Below are positions 44,726 through 55,131 of a stretch of DNA of 64,000 nucleotides, one piece after another. This DNA comes from Thalassotalea sp. HSM 43 (GTDB lineage: Bacteria; Pseudomonadota; Gammaproteobacteria; Enterobacterales; Alteromonadaceae), in contig NZ_CP038493.1 of NCBI RefSeq assembly GCF_004752005.1, positions 2,566,302-2,630,301 of the forward strand, written 5' to 3'. Each line of letters begins with the position of its first letter. The first letter of the stretch is position 1. The notes below the pieces were generated by a model. The model saw nothing but the letters and a program-made list of their open reading frames with translations. It was not told the DNA's origin and searched no databases. The position numbers and the translations under genes were made by a program.

Positions 44726-45616
44726 TTACAACCATGTTTTGCAGGCGGTGAAATTGACATTGACCCAATGTTGTTCATTAAGTTGCTCTGCCGCTTGGCT
44801 AATGCGATTGCGAATCGCATCCATCTCGGCAATGCTAAGTAAGCCTTTTGACATAAGAAAATTCAATTCGATATTTACTTCTCTGCCGATACTGACCATA
44901 CGTAATTTGTATTGCGCATTGAGTTGTTTGGCGATGGTGCTCGCTTCGTCATCAATTGGTTGCAATTGATCGTCGCTCACTTGGTAATACAAGATTTCTT
45001 TGCCGGCGGCGAGTAAGGTTTTCATCGGCATTAAAATAAACAAGCACGATGCGATAACCACCATAACCGGATCTGCATAAGGGATCAGCTGGCTATATTG
45101 GCTATCTCTTAGCAGCAATGACACACTAAAACCGGCCAGCACACCAACACTCAGTACAGTGTCTCCAAACCATTGATTTTTTTCGGCATTAAGTAACTTT
45201 GAACCAATGCTTCGATTCTTGATAAGCAAAAACATAAAAATGATAAAACAGCCAATGGTGCTGATTATCGCGTAAATTAATGCTGATTCGATGGCAACGT
45301 TTCGACCTCCTTCTAATACCACCAGTACCGCATCGATGCTTGAGAACAGACAGACACCGATAACGATTAACGATTTAAATAGGATGATCAAAGGTTCAAA
45401 ATGCGCCTTACCAAAGGGAAAACGCATGTCTTCATTGGCTGACTGAATTTGCTTTAGCACCAGTAAAGACACCAAGCTTAGTAATAAGCTGATGGTCGAA
45501 TAAATACCGTCAAACAACACCATGCCTGAACCGGCATACAGACCCCAGCATACCCCTAAAATGGCAAAGGCTGCGGTAGTGAAAACACAGATTTTTAAGA
45601 TGGTTTGTTCGGTCAT
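44726..45616 (-). CDS. Cation diffusion facilitator family transporter
   Basis: The 296-residue protein has six membrane helices and a cytoplasmic C-terminal domain, typical of CDF metal exporters (Zn, Fe, Mn or Co). The metal-site helices are visible as LFDGIYSTISLLLSL and NQWFGDTVLSVGVL, though the usual HxxxD is DxxxS/GDT-like here, so the metal may differ. The frame stays open to 45676; the ATG at 45616 follows GGGGTG and begins MTEQTILKI, so I chose it. It stands alone and converges on accessory DNA. Confidence 0.82.
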   Translation of the reverse strand: MTEQTILKICVFTTAAFAILGVCWGLYAGSGMVLFDGIYSTISLLLSLVSLLVLKQIQSANEDMRFPFGKAHFEPLIILFKSLIVIGVCLFSSIDAVLVVLEGGRNVAIESALIYAIISTIGCFIIFMFLLIKNRSIGSKLLNAEKNQWFGDTVLSVGVLAGFSVSLLLRDSQYSQLIPYADPVMVVIASCLFILMPMKTLLAAGKEILYYQVSDDQLQPIDDEASTIAKQLNAQYKLRMVSIGREVNIELNFLMSKGLLSIAEMDAIRNRISQAAEQLNEQHWVNVNFTACKTWL

Positions 45617-45759
45617 AAGAGCACCCCAATAAAATCCATAAACAGAGACATTGTTCGACCTTGCTATCTTACGCATTGGTTAAATAAACGCCAATGCTAA
45701 TCTGCGTTGCTGTTGATCCAAGTCAACGCAAATGTGCTGTAAAGACAGCGTTAGATACA

Positions 45760-45790
45760 AAAAAGCCACCTTATGATGAGGTGGCTTTTT
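45760..45790 (-). terminator. Terminator of ggt
   Basis: AAAAAGCCACCT / AGGTGGCTTTTT, a 12-bp stem with a 7-base loop, 18 bp past the ggt stop. Both flanks are suitable, so it may act in either direction. Confidence 0.92.
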
Positions 45791-45808
45791 AAGTTGATGC
45801 AAGGCGGG

Positions 45809-47650
45809 TTAGTAACCTATTGCCATACCATCTTTGCGCATTTCACTGGCACCATAATAAACGCCGGTGTCAGGATCGCGCCATATCGCTTGGTAGCCGC
45901 CAAATGGACCAGAGGTTATATCGACTTTGTGGCCACGTTGTTGTAACTCCTTGACGACAGCAGCACTGACACCGCTTTCTAATTCAAGTACACCACCGTC
46001 TTGCATGCGGCCTTGCCATGTTGGCTCAGTTGAACCGCGATGATGGTAACGAGCAGCATCACCAGATTGCTGTACGCCCATGCCAAAATCGATGATATTA
46101 GCCACCATCTGAACGTGACCTTGCGGCTGCATAGCACCACCCATTAAGCCAAAACTCATCAACGGTTGACCGTCTTTGGTTAAGAATGCCGGAATGATGG
46201 TATGGAAAGGGCGTTTACCCGGAGCATAGACATTAGGATGCCCTTCGCTTAACGAGTATTGTGCGCCGCGGTTTTGAAAAATAAAACCCAAACCATCGGC
46301 GACTAAGCCGGTGCCCATACCACGGTAGTTACTTTGGATTAACGAGACCATCATGCCGTTTTTATCTGCGACGGTAAGGTAAATGGTGTCACCATCAATT
46401 AATTTCGGATCGCCGTGCTCGACCTGATTGGCCGCCTTGTTCATATCAATTAGCTCGCGACGCTTAGCGGCATAATCTTTTGATAATAAGCCATCAAGAG
46501 GAATGTCATAATATTCTGGGTCAGCGTAAAAACGCGCGCGATCTTCAAATGCCAGTTTCTTTGCTTCGGTCATCACGTGCAGGTAATCGGCACTGTTGTG
46601 ACCCATGTTAGCAAGATCGTAACCTTCAAGAATGTTAAGCATTTGCAATGCGGCAATACCTTGACCGTTTGGTGGCAATTCCCACACGTCATAACCACGG
46701 TAATTTACCGACACGGGCTCTATCCAAGTGCTGGTGTGGCTAGCAAAGTCTTCTTTGCGCAAGGCACCGCCTATGCGTTTAAAGTAGGCGTCCATGGTGT
46801 CGGCAATTTCGCCTTGATAGAACGCGTCTCGACCGCCGTTGGCTATTTTGCTTAAGGTGTTGGCCAGGTCTGGGTTTTTAAAAATTTGACCTTCTTTAAT
46901 GTATTCGCCATCGACTAAGTAGGTGGCTTTATAGTTATCAATTTCTTCTATCTCGCCAGCTTTATGTAAGCGCTGATAACGCTCTTGATATATGCCCATG
47001 TAATAGGATACGACTTCAGTGACAGGGAAACCTTGATTGGCATAATCGATAGCAGGTTGCAGGTTATCGCTCATCTCTAAGCTACCAAACTTAGCATGCA
47101 GCTCATACCAGGCATCGACGGTACCCGGCACGGTGACAGGTGAGCTACCCCAATTAGGTATTTCACTGACATCACCAATTTTTGCTTTTAGCTGCGCTAA
47201 GGTTTGTCCTTTAGGCGAACGCCCTGAGCCATTTAGGCCATAGAGTTTTTCGGTTTTTGGATCCCAAACAATGGCAAATAAATCACCGCCAATGCCGTTG
47301 CCCGTTGGCTCCATAAGACCAATCGCTGCGTTGGCGGCAATCGCGGCATCAACCGCACTGCCACCTTGCTTTAAAATATCAATGGCAACCTGGCTCGCAA
47401 GCGGGTGCGATGTTGCTGCCATGCCGTTGCTGCCCAGTACTGCTGAACGAGTTGCCCAAGGTGCACTGACAACACGATCGCCACGCCCATCTTCGCGCAT
47501 CATAACTTGCTTAGTATTGTCTTCGCCAACGTAAACCAAACGTGGGTCTTGTGGTTCTGAATCATTGTTGTCTTGCATAGTTGAGCTACAGGCTGCCAAC
47601 GTTAGCGACAGACCACAGCCTATCGCTAAGGCCGATTTGTTAACATTCAT
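45809..47650 (-). CDS. ggt: Gamma-glutamyltransferase lipoprotein
   Basis: The enzyme cleaves or transfers the gamma-glutamyl group of glutathione and related peptides and matures by self-cleavage into two subunits. The 613-residue precursor has a lipoprotein signal with lipobox LAAC at residue 21, unlike the soluble periplasmic E. coli enzyme. The N-terminal large subunit shows GNGIGGDLFAIVWD. The cleavage threonine is probably T422 in DGDTIYLTVADKNG, followed by the small-subunit SLIQSNYRGMGTGLV and GGAMQPQGHVQ. The lipid anchor is the notable point. Confidence 0.94.
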   Translation of the reverse strand: MNVNKSALAIGCGLSLTLAACSSTMQDNNDSEPQDPRLVYVGEDNTKQVMMREDGRGDRVVSAPWATRSAVLGSNGMAATSHPLASQVAIDILKQGGSAVDAAIAANAAIGLMEPTGNGIGGDLFAIVWDPKTEKLYGLNGSGRSPKGQTLAQLKAKIGDVSEIPNWGSSPVTVPGTVDAWYELHAKFGSLEMSDNLQPAIDYANQGFPVTEVVSYYMGIYQERYQRLHKAGEIEEIDNYKATYLVDGEYIKEGQIFKNPDLANTLSKIANGGRDAFYQGEIADTMDAYFKRIGGALRKEDFASHTSTWIEPVSVNYRGYDVWELPPNGQGIAALQMLNILEGYDLANMGHNSADYLHVMTEAKKLAFEDRARFYADPEYYDIPLDGLLSKDYAAKRRELIDMNKAANQVEHGDPKLIDGDTIYLTVADKNGMMVSLIQSNYRGMGTGLVADGLGFIFQNRGAQYSLSEGHPNVYAPGKRPFHTIIPAFLTKDGQPLMSFGLMGGAMQPQGHVQMVANIIDFGMGVQQSGDAARYHHRGSTEPTWQGRMQDGGVLELESGVSAAVVKELQQRGHKVDITSGPFGGYQAIWRDPDTGVYYGASEMRKDGMAIGY

Positions 47651-47782
47651 AATCGATTGTTCTTTAGAATTGTTTATTGAGTGTAGCTCTAATACAACAG
47701 AGTTGATGGGGTAATGTCAAAAGCGGCTACGATAAACCGCCAACTTTGTGCGACAACTCGCAACAATAAGGTCAACTACAGC

Positions 47783-48520
47783 TTAAAGTACGACTTTAAG
47801 TCCGTAAATATTAAAGGTTTTCTTTAATTGCTGCATGGTTAATTGACTCGGTGGGTGGATATGAGCCAATTCATAGGTGTCGCCATATTGCTGCCATTTA
47901 TAAGCACCAATAGAATGATAGGGCAGCAATTCGATATGTACTACATTGTCCATTGGATGCAGAAATTCTGCCAATAACTGCGCCGATAATTGGTCATCGG
48001 TATAGCCAGGCACAACCACATAGCGAATCCAAACCGGTTTGTTGATCTTTTGCAGGTGGCGGGCAAAACTCAACGCATAGCGATTGCTGACTTTGGTTAA
48101 ATCAATATGGATTTTATCCTGAATCTGTTTCAGATCGAGCAACACCAGATCGGTGACTTGCATTAAGGCATCCATCTTCTCGTCTTGACCGCGAATAAAG
48201 CCATTGGTGTCGAGTGTGGTATGTATGCCTTCTTGCTTGCAAGCGGTAAACAGAGCGGTAACAAATTCGGCTTGTAAGATAGGCTCACCACCAGAGACAG
48301 TGATGCCGCCACCAGAGGATTTAAAGAAGTGTTTATAGGGGCGTACTTGTTCTAAAACTTGCTCAACGGTCATTTCATCGCCAGCATCTTCGTCCCAACT
48401 ATCACGGTTATGACAGTATTTGCAGCGCATAAGACAACCCTGCATAAAGACAATAAAACGTATGCCGGGACCATCAAAGGTTCCGCAAGACTCTACTGAA
48501 TGAACACGACCCGTAACCAT
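47783..48520 (-). CDS. pflA: Pyruvate formate-lyase activating enzyme
   Basis: This radical SAM enzyme installs the glycyl radical on PflB. The 245-residue protein has the 4Fe-4S motif CLMRCKYC with C29, C33 and C36, the SAM-binding GGGITVSGGEPILQ, and DTNGF. Length matches E. coli PflA. It lies 61 bp after pflB on the same strand and would be cotranscribed with it. Confidence 0.97.
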   Translation of the reverse strand: MVTGRVHSVESCGTFDGPGIRFIVFMQGCLMRCKYCHNRDSWDEDAGDEMTVEQVLEQVRPYKHFFKSSGGGITVSGGEPILQAEFVTALFTACKQEGIHTTLDTNGFIRGQDEKMDALMQVTDLVLLDLKQIQDKIHIDLTKVSNRYALSFARHLQKINKPVWIRYVVVPGYTDDQLSAQLLAEFLHPMDNVVHIELLPYHSIGAYKWQQYGDTYELAHIHPPSQLTMQQLKKTFNIYGLKVVL

Positions 48521-48581
48521 ATAATCCTCAAGCGCCTAACACAAATAAGGATGGCAGAAGCCATCCTTATTGTTTAGGTTA

Positions 48582-50867
48582 TTACATACGATCGATAAAA
48601 GTACGATTAATAACATCCTGTTTTTGCTCTTGGGTGAGCGAGTTAAAGCGCACCGCATAACCAGACACTCGAATGGTTAACTGTGGGTATTGCTCTGGGT
48701 GTGCCATCGCATCCAACAGCATTTCTCGGTCAAGAACGTTGACGTTGATGTGTTGCCCACCTTCAATACTATCATCGTGGTGGAAGTAACCATCAAGCAA
48801 GGCTGACAAGTTTTGCTGTTTGCTGCTATCGTCTTTACCTAACGCGCCAGGCACCATTGAGAAAGTATATGAAATACCATCTTTGGCGTCTTTAAACGGC
48901 AGTTTACCGACAGATTGCATCACCGCAAGTGCGCCTTTGGTATCACGACCATGCATCGGGTTTGCGCCCGGTGCAAACGGCATACCCGCTTTGCGACCGT
49001 CTGGCGTTGAGCCTGTTTTCTTACCATAAACCACGTTTGAAGTGATGGTTAACACCGATTGAGTCGGCGTCGCTTTGCGGTAAATTGGGCTCTTCTCGAC
49101 TTTCGCCATAAACTCACTGACCAAATCACAAGCAATGTCATCAACTCGAGCGTCATTATTACCAAACGCTGGAAAGTCGCCGTCAATTTCAAAATCAATG
49201 GCAACACCGTCTTCGTTACGAATAGGTTTTACTTTGGCGTATTTTATCGCAGATAAGCTATCGGCGGTCACCGATAGGCCGGCGATACCACAGGCCATGG
49301 TGCGTTCAACATCTCGGTCATGCAATGCCATTAATGACGCTTCATAACTGTATTTGTCGTGCATAAAATGGATGCAGTTCAATGCCAATACATACTGTTT
49401 GGCAACCCAATCGGTAACCTGATCAAAATTGGCTTTGACCGTGTCGTAATCAAGCACGTCATCGGTGATTGGATCCATTTTAGGGCCAATTTGAGTTTGC
49501 ATTTTTTCATCTACACCACCATTGATGGCATAAAGTAGCGCTTTGGCTAAGTTGGCACGCGCACCAAAAAACTGCATTTGCTTGCCGAGGATCATCGGGC
49601 TTACACAGCAGGCAATACCGTAATCATCTGAATCAAAATCAGCGCGCATCAAGTCATCATTTTCATATTGAATTGAGCTGGTATCTATAGATACTTTGGC
49701 ACAGTAATGTTTAAAGTTTTCCGGTAAATGCTCAGACCAAAGCACCGTCATATTCGGCTCTGGACTGGCACCCATGGTGTATAAAGTATTAAGAAAACGA
49801 AAGTTGGTTTTACTCACCAATGTACGGCCATCAAGACCCATACCACCAATAGATTCGGTCGCCCATATCGGATCGCCAGAGAATAACTCGTCGTAATCAG
49901 GGGTACGTAAGAAACGCACCATACGCAGTTTCATCACAAGGTGGTCAATCAGCTCTTGAGCTTTCTCTTCATCAAGCACACCACGTTCAATATCACGTTC
50001 AATATAGATATCTAAGAAGGTTGACACGCGACCGAACGACATTGCCGCACCGTTTTGCGATTTAATTGCTGCTAAGTAGGCAAAGTAAGTCCATTGCACC
50101 GCTTCTTGCGCATTAAGTGCTGGTTTTGAAATATCAAAGCCATAGCTTTGTGCCATGGTTTTCATATCATTAAGGGCGCGATGTTGGTCAAAAATCTCTT
50201 CACGTAAACGAATGATACGCTCTAGCTCTTCGCTGCTTGGCGCATCTGTTAACTCTTGCTCTAGTGATTTGTGCTGCGCGGCTTTATCTTGCATTAAAAA
50301 GTCAATGCCATATAAAGCTACACGGCGATAATCACCGATAATACGACCACGGCCATAGGCATCAGGTAAACCGGTGATAATACCGGACTTACGGGCTTTA
50401 AGAATGTCAGAGGTGTAAACATCGAATACCCCTTGGTTATGGGTCTTACGATATTTGTGGAATATTTCGCTAACCTGAGGCGATAGCTCTTTGCCGTAAA
50501 CTTTGGCGCTATTTTCGACCATACGAATACCACCGTTACATACGATGCCGCGCTTAAGTGGAGCATCCGTTTGTAAACCAACAATGGTTTCTAAATCTTT
50601 GTTGATGTAGCCAGGGCCATGGGAAGTAATTGTTGAGGGAACATCGGTATCAAAATCGACGGGCGCTAAGGTTTCGTTTTCTTGCTTGATACCTTCAGCG
50701 ACTTGTTGCCATAGCGTTTTGGTTGCATCTGTTGCACCAGCTAAAAAGCTGTCGTCACCTTGGTATGGAGTATAGTTTTGCTGGATAAAGTCTCGAACGT
50801 TCACCTGTTCTTGCCAGTCACCTGGGGTGAAGTCGCTCCACGCGTTTGTTTTGCTATCACTAACCAT
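48582..50867 (-). CDS. pflB: Formate acetyltransferase (pyruvate formate-lyase)
   Basis: PFL converts pyruvate and CoA to acetyl-CoA and formate without oxygen. The 761-residue protein has the catalytic cysteine pair in IACCVSPM and the glycyl radical site G736 in [10 protein letters not shown], at nearly the same place as E. coli G734. The ATG at 50867 has TTTGGAGA upstream; an in-frame TTG 12 bp earlier is part of that site. No focA formate channel is next to it, unlike E. coli. Two hairpins and an FNR-type site lie upstream. Confidence 0.97.
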   Translation of the reverse strand: MVSDSKTNAWSDFTPGDWQEQVNVRDFIQQNYTPYQGDDSFLAGATDATKTLWQQVAEGIKQENETLAPVDFDTDVPSTITSHGPGYINKDLETIVGLQTDAPLKRGIVCNGGIRMVENSAKVYGKELSPQVSEIFHKYRKTHNQGVFDVYTSDILKARKSGIITGLPDAYGRGRIIGDYRRVALYGIDFLMQDKAAQHKSLEQELTDAPSSEELERIIRLREEIFDQHRALNDMKTMAQSYGFDISKPALNAQEAVQWTYFAYLAAIKSQNGAAMSFGRVSTFLDIYIERDIERGVLDEEKAQELIDHLVMKLRMVRFLRTPDYDELFSGDPIWATESIGGMGLDGRTLVSKTNFRFLNTLYTMGASPEPNMTVLWSEHLPENFKHYCAKVSIDTSSIQYENDDLMRADFDSDDYGIACCVSPMILGKQMQFFGARANLAKALLYAINGGVDEKMQTQIGPKMDPITDDVLDYDTVKANFDQVTDWVAKQYVLALNCIHFMHDKYSYEASLMALHDRDVERTMACGIAGLSVTADSLSAIKYAKVKPIRNEDGVAIDFEIDGDFPAFGNNDARVDDIACDLVSEFMAKVEKSPIYRKATPTQSVLTITSNVVYGKKTGSTPDGRKAGMPFAPGANPMHGRDTKGALAVMQSVGKLPFKDAKDGISYTFSMVPGALGKDDSSKQQNLSALLDGYFHHDDSIEGGQHINVNVLDREMLLDAMAHPEQYPQLTIRVSGYAVRFNSLTQEQKQDVINRTFIDRM

Positions 50868-51176
50868 TTCGGTCTCCAAATTTTAGAAAGGCCAGTTACC
50901 GTGTCAAACAGAAGATATATCGACACCATAACTTTAAATATGTGCGTCATTGTTTTAAGAGCATGGCGTGCTCTTGGTAATTGCACCAGCAATTACCCAA
51001 TTGCTGTTATAAAATTATATGTTAAAAACAACTAATTTCATGGCCTATAAAGATAATAGTTAATTGCAATCAAATAATCTTGGTGATTAATGTAATTTTT
51101 GTTAGTCAATTGTTAACGTGATTGCTTACAAAATCTCGGCACAGGCTGCTGTTATCGTTAGTGTAAGAGAGTGTTT
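50868..51176 (-). promoter_or_regulatory. pflB leader and promoter region
   Basis: The region between pflB and the plus-strand yfcE-like gene holds two adjacent hairpins near the pflB side: AGAGCA/TGCTCT (50958-50974) and GGTAATTGC/GCAATTACC (50976-50997). Upstream is the FNR-type site at 51061-51074. No gene is seen. Confidence 0.6.
51061..51074. promoter_or_regulatory. Candidate FNR-type site upstream of pflB
   Basis: TTAATTGCAATCAA matches TTGAT-N4-ATCAA with one mismatch, about 194 bp before the pflB start. Anaerobic induction of pfl by FNR is well known in E. coli. I could not place a convincing class II -10 here, so the promoter position is open. Confidence 0.5.
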
Positions 51177-51722
51177 ATGTTTATTGTTTTAGCGGATATA
51201 CATGGTTGCATCAGCAACCTTAAAACCGTATTAGACAAATATTCGCAACAGCCAATCAAAGGCATTATTGTGCTGGGCGATATATTGAATCATGGCCCAA
51301 GAAATCCAATGGTTGATGAGTATTCGCCGCGCAAATGTGCAACGCTATTAAACGCTTTCGCGCCGCAGATTATTGCCGTGCGTGGCAATTGCGACAGTGA
51401 GGTTGATCAAATGTTGCTTAACTTTCCGATGATGTCGGATATGGCGATAGTGTATCTAAAAGATCGTCGCATAGTGCTCAGCCATGGGCATTTATATAGT
51501 GACGATGCGAGCGATGATTTTTTTAGCGATGGTGACGTCTATTTGTTTGGCCATAGTCATCTGCCAAAAGCGGAATATTCAAAGCAGCGCTATTTATTAA
51601 ACCCCGGCTCAATAACGTTAGCGAAAGGCGGTTTCGAGCAAAGCTACGGCATATTAGATGCAGATGGTTTTGCGGTGTACAATCTAAACCATCAGCGAAT
51701 CGCCGGTATTGAGTTTGGTTAA
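51177..51722 (+). CDS. yfcE: YfcE-type metallophosphoesterase
   Basis: The 181-residue protein has all calcineurin-type metal motifs of YfcE/MJ0936 phosphodiesterases: LADIHGCISN, LGDILNHGPRNP, VRGNCDSEVDQ, LSHGHLY and FGHSHLPK. It probably hydrolyses small phosphodiesters; its natural substrate is unknown. A GTG 6 bp upstream is in frame, but the ATG follows GAGAG at normal spacing. It is transcribed away from pflB. Confidence 0.92.
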   Translation: MFIVLADIHGCISNLKTVLDKYSQQPIKGIIVLGDILNHGPRNPMVDEYSPRKCATLLNAFAPQIIAVRGNCDSEVDQMLLNFPMMSDMAIVYLKDRRIVLSHGHLYSDDASDDFFSDGDVYLFGHSHLPKAEYSKQRYLLNPGSITLAKGGFEQSYGILDADGFAVYNLNHQRIAGIEFG

Positions 51723-51732
51723 TCCCGCAGCG

Positions 51733-52239
51733 TCACTGCATTTGTGTTATTTCGATTAACGCCTGTTGATCGATATGTTGCAATTTCTCTTGCAGTGGCT
51801 CAGGTGAAAAGTCTATCGGTGTCCTCAAACTAAAATAAGCACTCAGTACGCTTTGTCCTAATTCAACAACGGCGTAGCGATGTGATTCCATATCATCAAT
51901 ATCTATAGCGAATTCCGCCAATACTTGGGTGATCTGATCGATTAAACCTGACTTATCACGCGCCTCATAGGTTAATGACCACAGCGCAAAACTTTGCTGT
52001 AAGTCGTTGCAATCATTAAAGTGAGATATCAGGCCGTCATGGTGTTCGAAAAAGGCCTTTAACTCATCAGCTTTATCCTCACCAATCTCAATCTTAATCA
52101 AACCAACAAAACGACCGCCGAGTTGGCTCACCCGCGAGTCTAGCCAAATACCGCCCAACTGATTTGTTTGTTGGGCAAGGCTGCGCATCACACCGGAGCG
52201 CTCTTCACCTAGGATGGTCGCGATAAATTGTACTGTCAT
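51733..52239 (-). CDS. gcvR: GcvR-like ACT-domain regulator
   Basis: The 168-residue protein has two ACT-type domains: the first starts QFIATILGEERSGVMRSLAQQTNQLGGIWLDSRVSQLGGRFVGLIKIE and the second LTYEARDKSGLIDQITQVLAEFAIDIDDMESHRYAV. In E. coli GcvR blocks the activator GcvA to control the glycine cleavage system. No gcv genes are in the window, so the family is clear but the target is inferred. Confidence 0.82.
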   Translation of the reverse strand: MTVQFIATILGEERSGVMRSLAQQTNQLGGIWLDSRVSQLGGRFVGLIKIEIGEDKADELKAFFEHHDGLISHFNDCNDLQQSFALWSLTYEARDKSGLIDQITQVLAEFAIDIDDMESHRYAVVELGQSVLSAYFSLRTPIDFSPEPLQEKLQHIDQQALIEITQMQ

Positions 52240-52264
52240 AAATGTCTCCCGCTGACCTAGTTTG

Positions 52265-53797
52265 CTACAATAGCGCTGGTATGCCAGGCAGCATACCCAC
52301 TGCTAACATGGCAATTAAACAGATGATAAATGCTAATCCCGGTATAATAACTCTGTCGGCAAACGACAGCTGTTTGGCTCTATCTTTATCACCTATCATG
52401 CCGTTGTTATCCAACAGCATAGTCAGTGACCATGCCAGAACAGGGTTAGCGACAAAGGCGGCAAAAATACAGATACCCGCCGATTGCGCATCTTTGGATT
52501 CTTTCACCATTTGCAGCCCAGCTTCTAATAATGGCAAAAACACGCCAACCAGCAATGCAATAGACATCACCGGTTTCCATACCGCAACATCCATCGGGTA
52601 ACCTGACACGGCGACGACGATACACATTGCGCCTAACAATATGGCGCCGGCTGGTATCGGTCGTTTGGCGATAGCCGCTGGGATCATATATGTGCCCCAA
52701 CTGGAGGTAATATTACCGCCGCCTACTGCGGTACCCACTATTTGTCGAAACGCACAAGTGGTCATGGTGTCGTCCACGTCCATCAATACTTTATCTGTAC
52801 CTTTGGGGTAGTTAAGCTCCTGAAAAATCCGGTGGCCAAGAAAATCTGGTGGCCACATCGCCACGGCAAGAATGGCAAACGGTAACGAGGCAATAAAATG
52901 TGACAGATTAGGTAAGCCTAGCATCCAACCTTCACTGGTACTGCCCCACCAATAAACCGGGTTTAAATTGGGAATGCCAGGTTCGGTTACAAAGACTAAA
53001 TCAAACCCCGCACCAAATAAAAAGGCGATAACAATAGCGACGATGGAACACAAGGGAATCGCCAGCCAACGCTTGCCGATTCTGGCTAAGTATGAATACA
53101 GCACGACATTAGCAATAAGAATGATAAACGCCACATGACTGAGGCTGTAATCTAAGCTGTGCTTGCTCTGCAGGCTTTCTGCCCAACTGAATAACGAGGT
53201 GATTTGGCTAACCGCACCACCAAAGCCGAGGAACACCAAAAGGCCGCCAGCGACCCCATCACCGGTGAGGTTTACCAGCCGCGAGCCACCTTTAAAGTAA
53301 CTCATTAATATGCCAAAAATGCCTAGTAAAATGGCCAATGCTAACGGGTGCGCTCCGGCAAGGGCGATGGCACCAATAAGCGGAATCATCGGCCCATGGT
53401 TACCGGCTAAGTTGGCTCTTGGGTTGATAAAGCCAGAACTGATAATACAAAACAACAGGGCAGGGATAAGCATTTCTACCCGCACGACGGAGATAATAAA
53501 ATCAGCCCCTAGATTAACCTCATCCCACTTTTCTGTTAAACCAATGGCCCACGCAGACATTACCGCAGAATACATCACCGTAATGCCTATGGTTCCGGCG
53601 ATGGCTGGCACTAAGTCTTCCCACTCAAAATTGAAATCTCGACCGGGTAAGTTCAATCCCCAACGACGGGGCTTCATGATTTTTAATTCATGATCTAGAT
53701 AATCTGAACGACTTGAAAATTCATTGGCTGGACGGTGAGCCTGATGATAGGGAGTCGAATCATCGCTGTTGTGCTGGGAATTTTCACTCTCTTGCAT
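52265..53797 (-). CDS. DUF3360-type membrane transporter-like protein
   Basis: The 510-residue protein has a 50-residue polar N-terminus and then about twelve hydrophobic helices. Its start KPRRWGLNLPGRDFNFEWEDLVPAIAGTIG and the CAFRQIVGTAVGGGNITSSWGTYMIPAAIAKRP region match the DUF3360 family, whose order recalls xanthine/uracil-type transporters. The substrate is unknown. It lies 25 bp upstream of the gcvR-like gene on the same strand, so the two may be cotranscribed. Confidence 0.8.
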   Translation of the reverse strand: MQESENSQHNSDDSTPYHQAHRPANEFSSRSDYLDHELKIMKPRRWGLNLPGRDFNFEWEDLVPAIAGTIGITVMYSAVMSAWAIGLTEKWDEVNLGADFIISVVRVEMLIPALLFCIISSGFINPRANLAGNHGPMIPLIGAIALAGAHPLALAILLGIFGILMSYFKGGSRLVNLTGDGVAGGLLVFLGFGGAVSQITSLFSWAESLQSKHSLDYSLSHVAFIILIANVVLYSYLARIGKRWLAIPLCSIVAIVIAFLFGAGFDLVFVTEPGIPNLNPVYWWGSTSEGWMLGLPNLSHFIASLPFAILAVAMWPPDFLGHRIFQELNYPKGTDKVLMDVDDTMTTCAFRQIVGTAVGGGNITSSWGTYMIPAAIAKRPIPAGAILLGAMCIVVAVSGYPMDVAVWKPVMSIALLVGVFLPLLEAGLQMVKESKDAQSAGICIFAAFVANPVLAWSLTMLLDNNGMIGDKDRAKQLSFADRVIIPGLAFIICLIAMLAVGMLPGIPALL

Positions 53798-53969
53798 AAT
53801 CGTCTCTATCGCAACAGGCAGCGCAGCATAATTAAAAACAACAACGACTAATCTTTAGGTGCTGCCATAAGGTTATATGAACAAACAATAATTGTAGTTC
53901 AGATAGTGAAAAACATAAGGTTGATAATGGCCGGCAAAAATTTAACGGCTGAGATTTATTAGCGGGCAA

Positions 53970-53995
53970 ATAAAAGCCGACGGTTATCGCCGGCT
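53970..53995 (-). terminator. Terminator after the small gene at 54020
   Basis: On the minus strand AGCCGGCG pairs with CGTCGGCT (one G-T) around a 5-base loop, followed by TTTTATTT. Confidence 0.75.
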
Positions 53996-54019
53996 GATCA
54001 TCGATGAATTATCAGAGCA

Positions 54020-54211
54020 TTAATAGTAATAGTCTTCGTGTGTGTGAACTTGCGGATCGTCGACGATTTCTTCTATGCCAACCTGAATTGAATTGTTGTC
54101 CATTAAATCAGTCATATACACAGTTTGCGTTGCGCCATCTACCCAACTGACTCGGCCACTGCCTTTGCGTGACGTACAAATCATACCAACTTTGATGTTA
54201 TCGATATCCAT
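54020..54211 (-). CDS. Small hypothetical protein, 63 residues
   Basis: I do not recognise a named family. The product MDIDNIKVGMICTSRKGSGRVSWVDGATQTVYMTDLMDNNSIQVGIEEIVDDPQ is compact and likely a small beta-rich fold such as an SH3-like barrel. It ends in a His/Tyr-rich tail HTHEDYYY. The ATG at 54211 follows a strong GGGAGG, better than an upstream in-frame start, and a terminator follows the gene. Both support expression. Confidence 0.7.
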   Translation of the reverse strand: MDIDNIKVGMICTSRKGSGRVSWVDGATQTVYMTDLMDNNSIQVGIEEIVDDPQVHTHEDYYY

Positions 54212-54429
54212 TATGCCTCCCAACATTGATTAAGGTGTTGTAAGCCTAGCTGACATCCTTTGTCAGGCAAGTAGGTACTCGCCTGTAGACTAAGATATAG
54301 ACACTATTATACGTGGTGAGTTCCAATAGAGATTGACGCGCAATCGGGTAATATTAATTTAACGCCATTTGATACGGCGATTTTTACCCTATGTAAGGAA
54401 TATTTATCAGCCAAAAGTGATTGTAATGA

Positions 54430-54912
54430 TTAATGAAAATCATCAATCTTGTACGTTATTGAATCACAACTTTGACTGGTTAAATCAATATAAAAAGAAA
54501 CGGGATAACCATAGACATCATGAAATAAAGGCACGGATTTCGACGTTTTAGATTCAGAAAAGCGCTTAGGTTGCTGTAAATTAGTTTGCAACATTAAGTC
54601 AAATACATCATCTATGGTGTAATAAAGGTGCAGGGTTAATTCAGGTTCATAATGGTTTATGGCAGCAGTATAAACAGATACGACAACATTATCTTCTACG
54701 GTTATCGTTCGATTTAAGTAATATTGGTCCCCGCTATCTTGGCAGTCGCTGCCTTGTTCACTGTATGAAAATGAATAATCGCTAATCTCAGTTGCCTTCC
54801 AAATAGCTTGGTTTTTCAAGATTAATGCGCTCAGATCACGGTACTCTTCATCGGAGTCATCGCTACACGATATAAGGCATAAGCAGAGTAATAACAAAAG
54901 TGTTTGTTTCAT
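54430..54912 (-). CDS. DUF6174-like lipoprotein
   Basis: The 160-residue protein has a lipoprotein signal with lipobox LISC at residue 16. The mature part has NQAIWKATEISDYSFSYSEQGSDC and TVEDNVVVSVY, then TIDDVFDLML, a layout of the DUF6174 type, whose function is unknown. Two cysteine pairs may form disulfides. It stands alone on the minus strand. Confidence 0.75.
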   Translation of the reverse strand: MKQTLLLLLCLCLISCSDDSDEEYRDLSALILKNQAIWKATEISDYSFSYSEQGSDCQDSGDQYYLNRTITVEDNVVVSVYTAAINHYEPELTLHLYYTIDDVFDLMLQTNLQQPKRFSESKTSKSVPLFHDVYGYPVSFYIDLTSQSCDSITYKIDDFH

Positions 54913-55131
54913 AAAAATTCCATTTAAATGATGTCCTAGCAGCGATTAAATTTACTCCGAATTTAGAGTTTACTCAATGCTTTGTGGTACATATGTGCAA
55001 TCCATAATAGTGGTGTTGCAGAGCAAGTCAATGAATTAATTGTGGCGACACGCGGATGGTGTGGCGATAGTGAAAGCAAGCAATCGCTGTCGTTTCACAT
55101 GACACTTGGTTGCCCAATATACGAGAAATAA

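Noticed and set aside
51061-51074. Class II FNR promoter layout for pflB
   Set aside because: The site itself is kept, but the sequence at the expected -10 (complement of 51033-51038, AAATTA) is poor, so I do not claim this layout.
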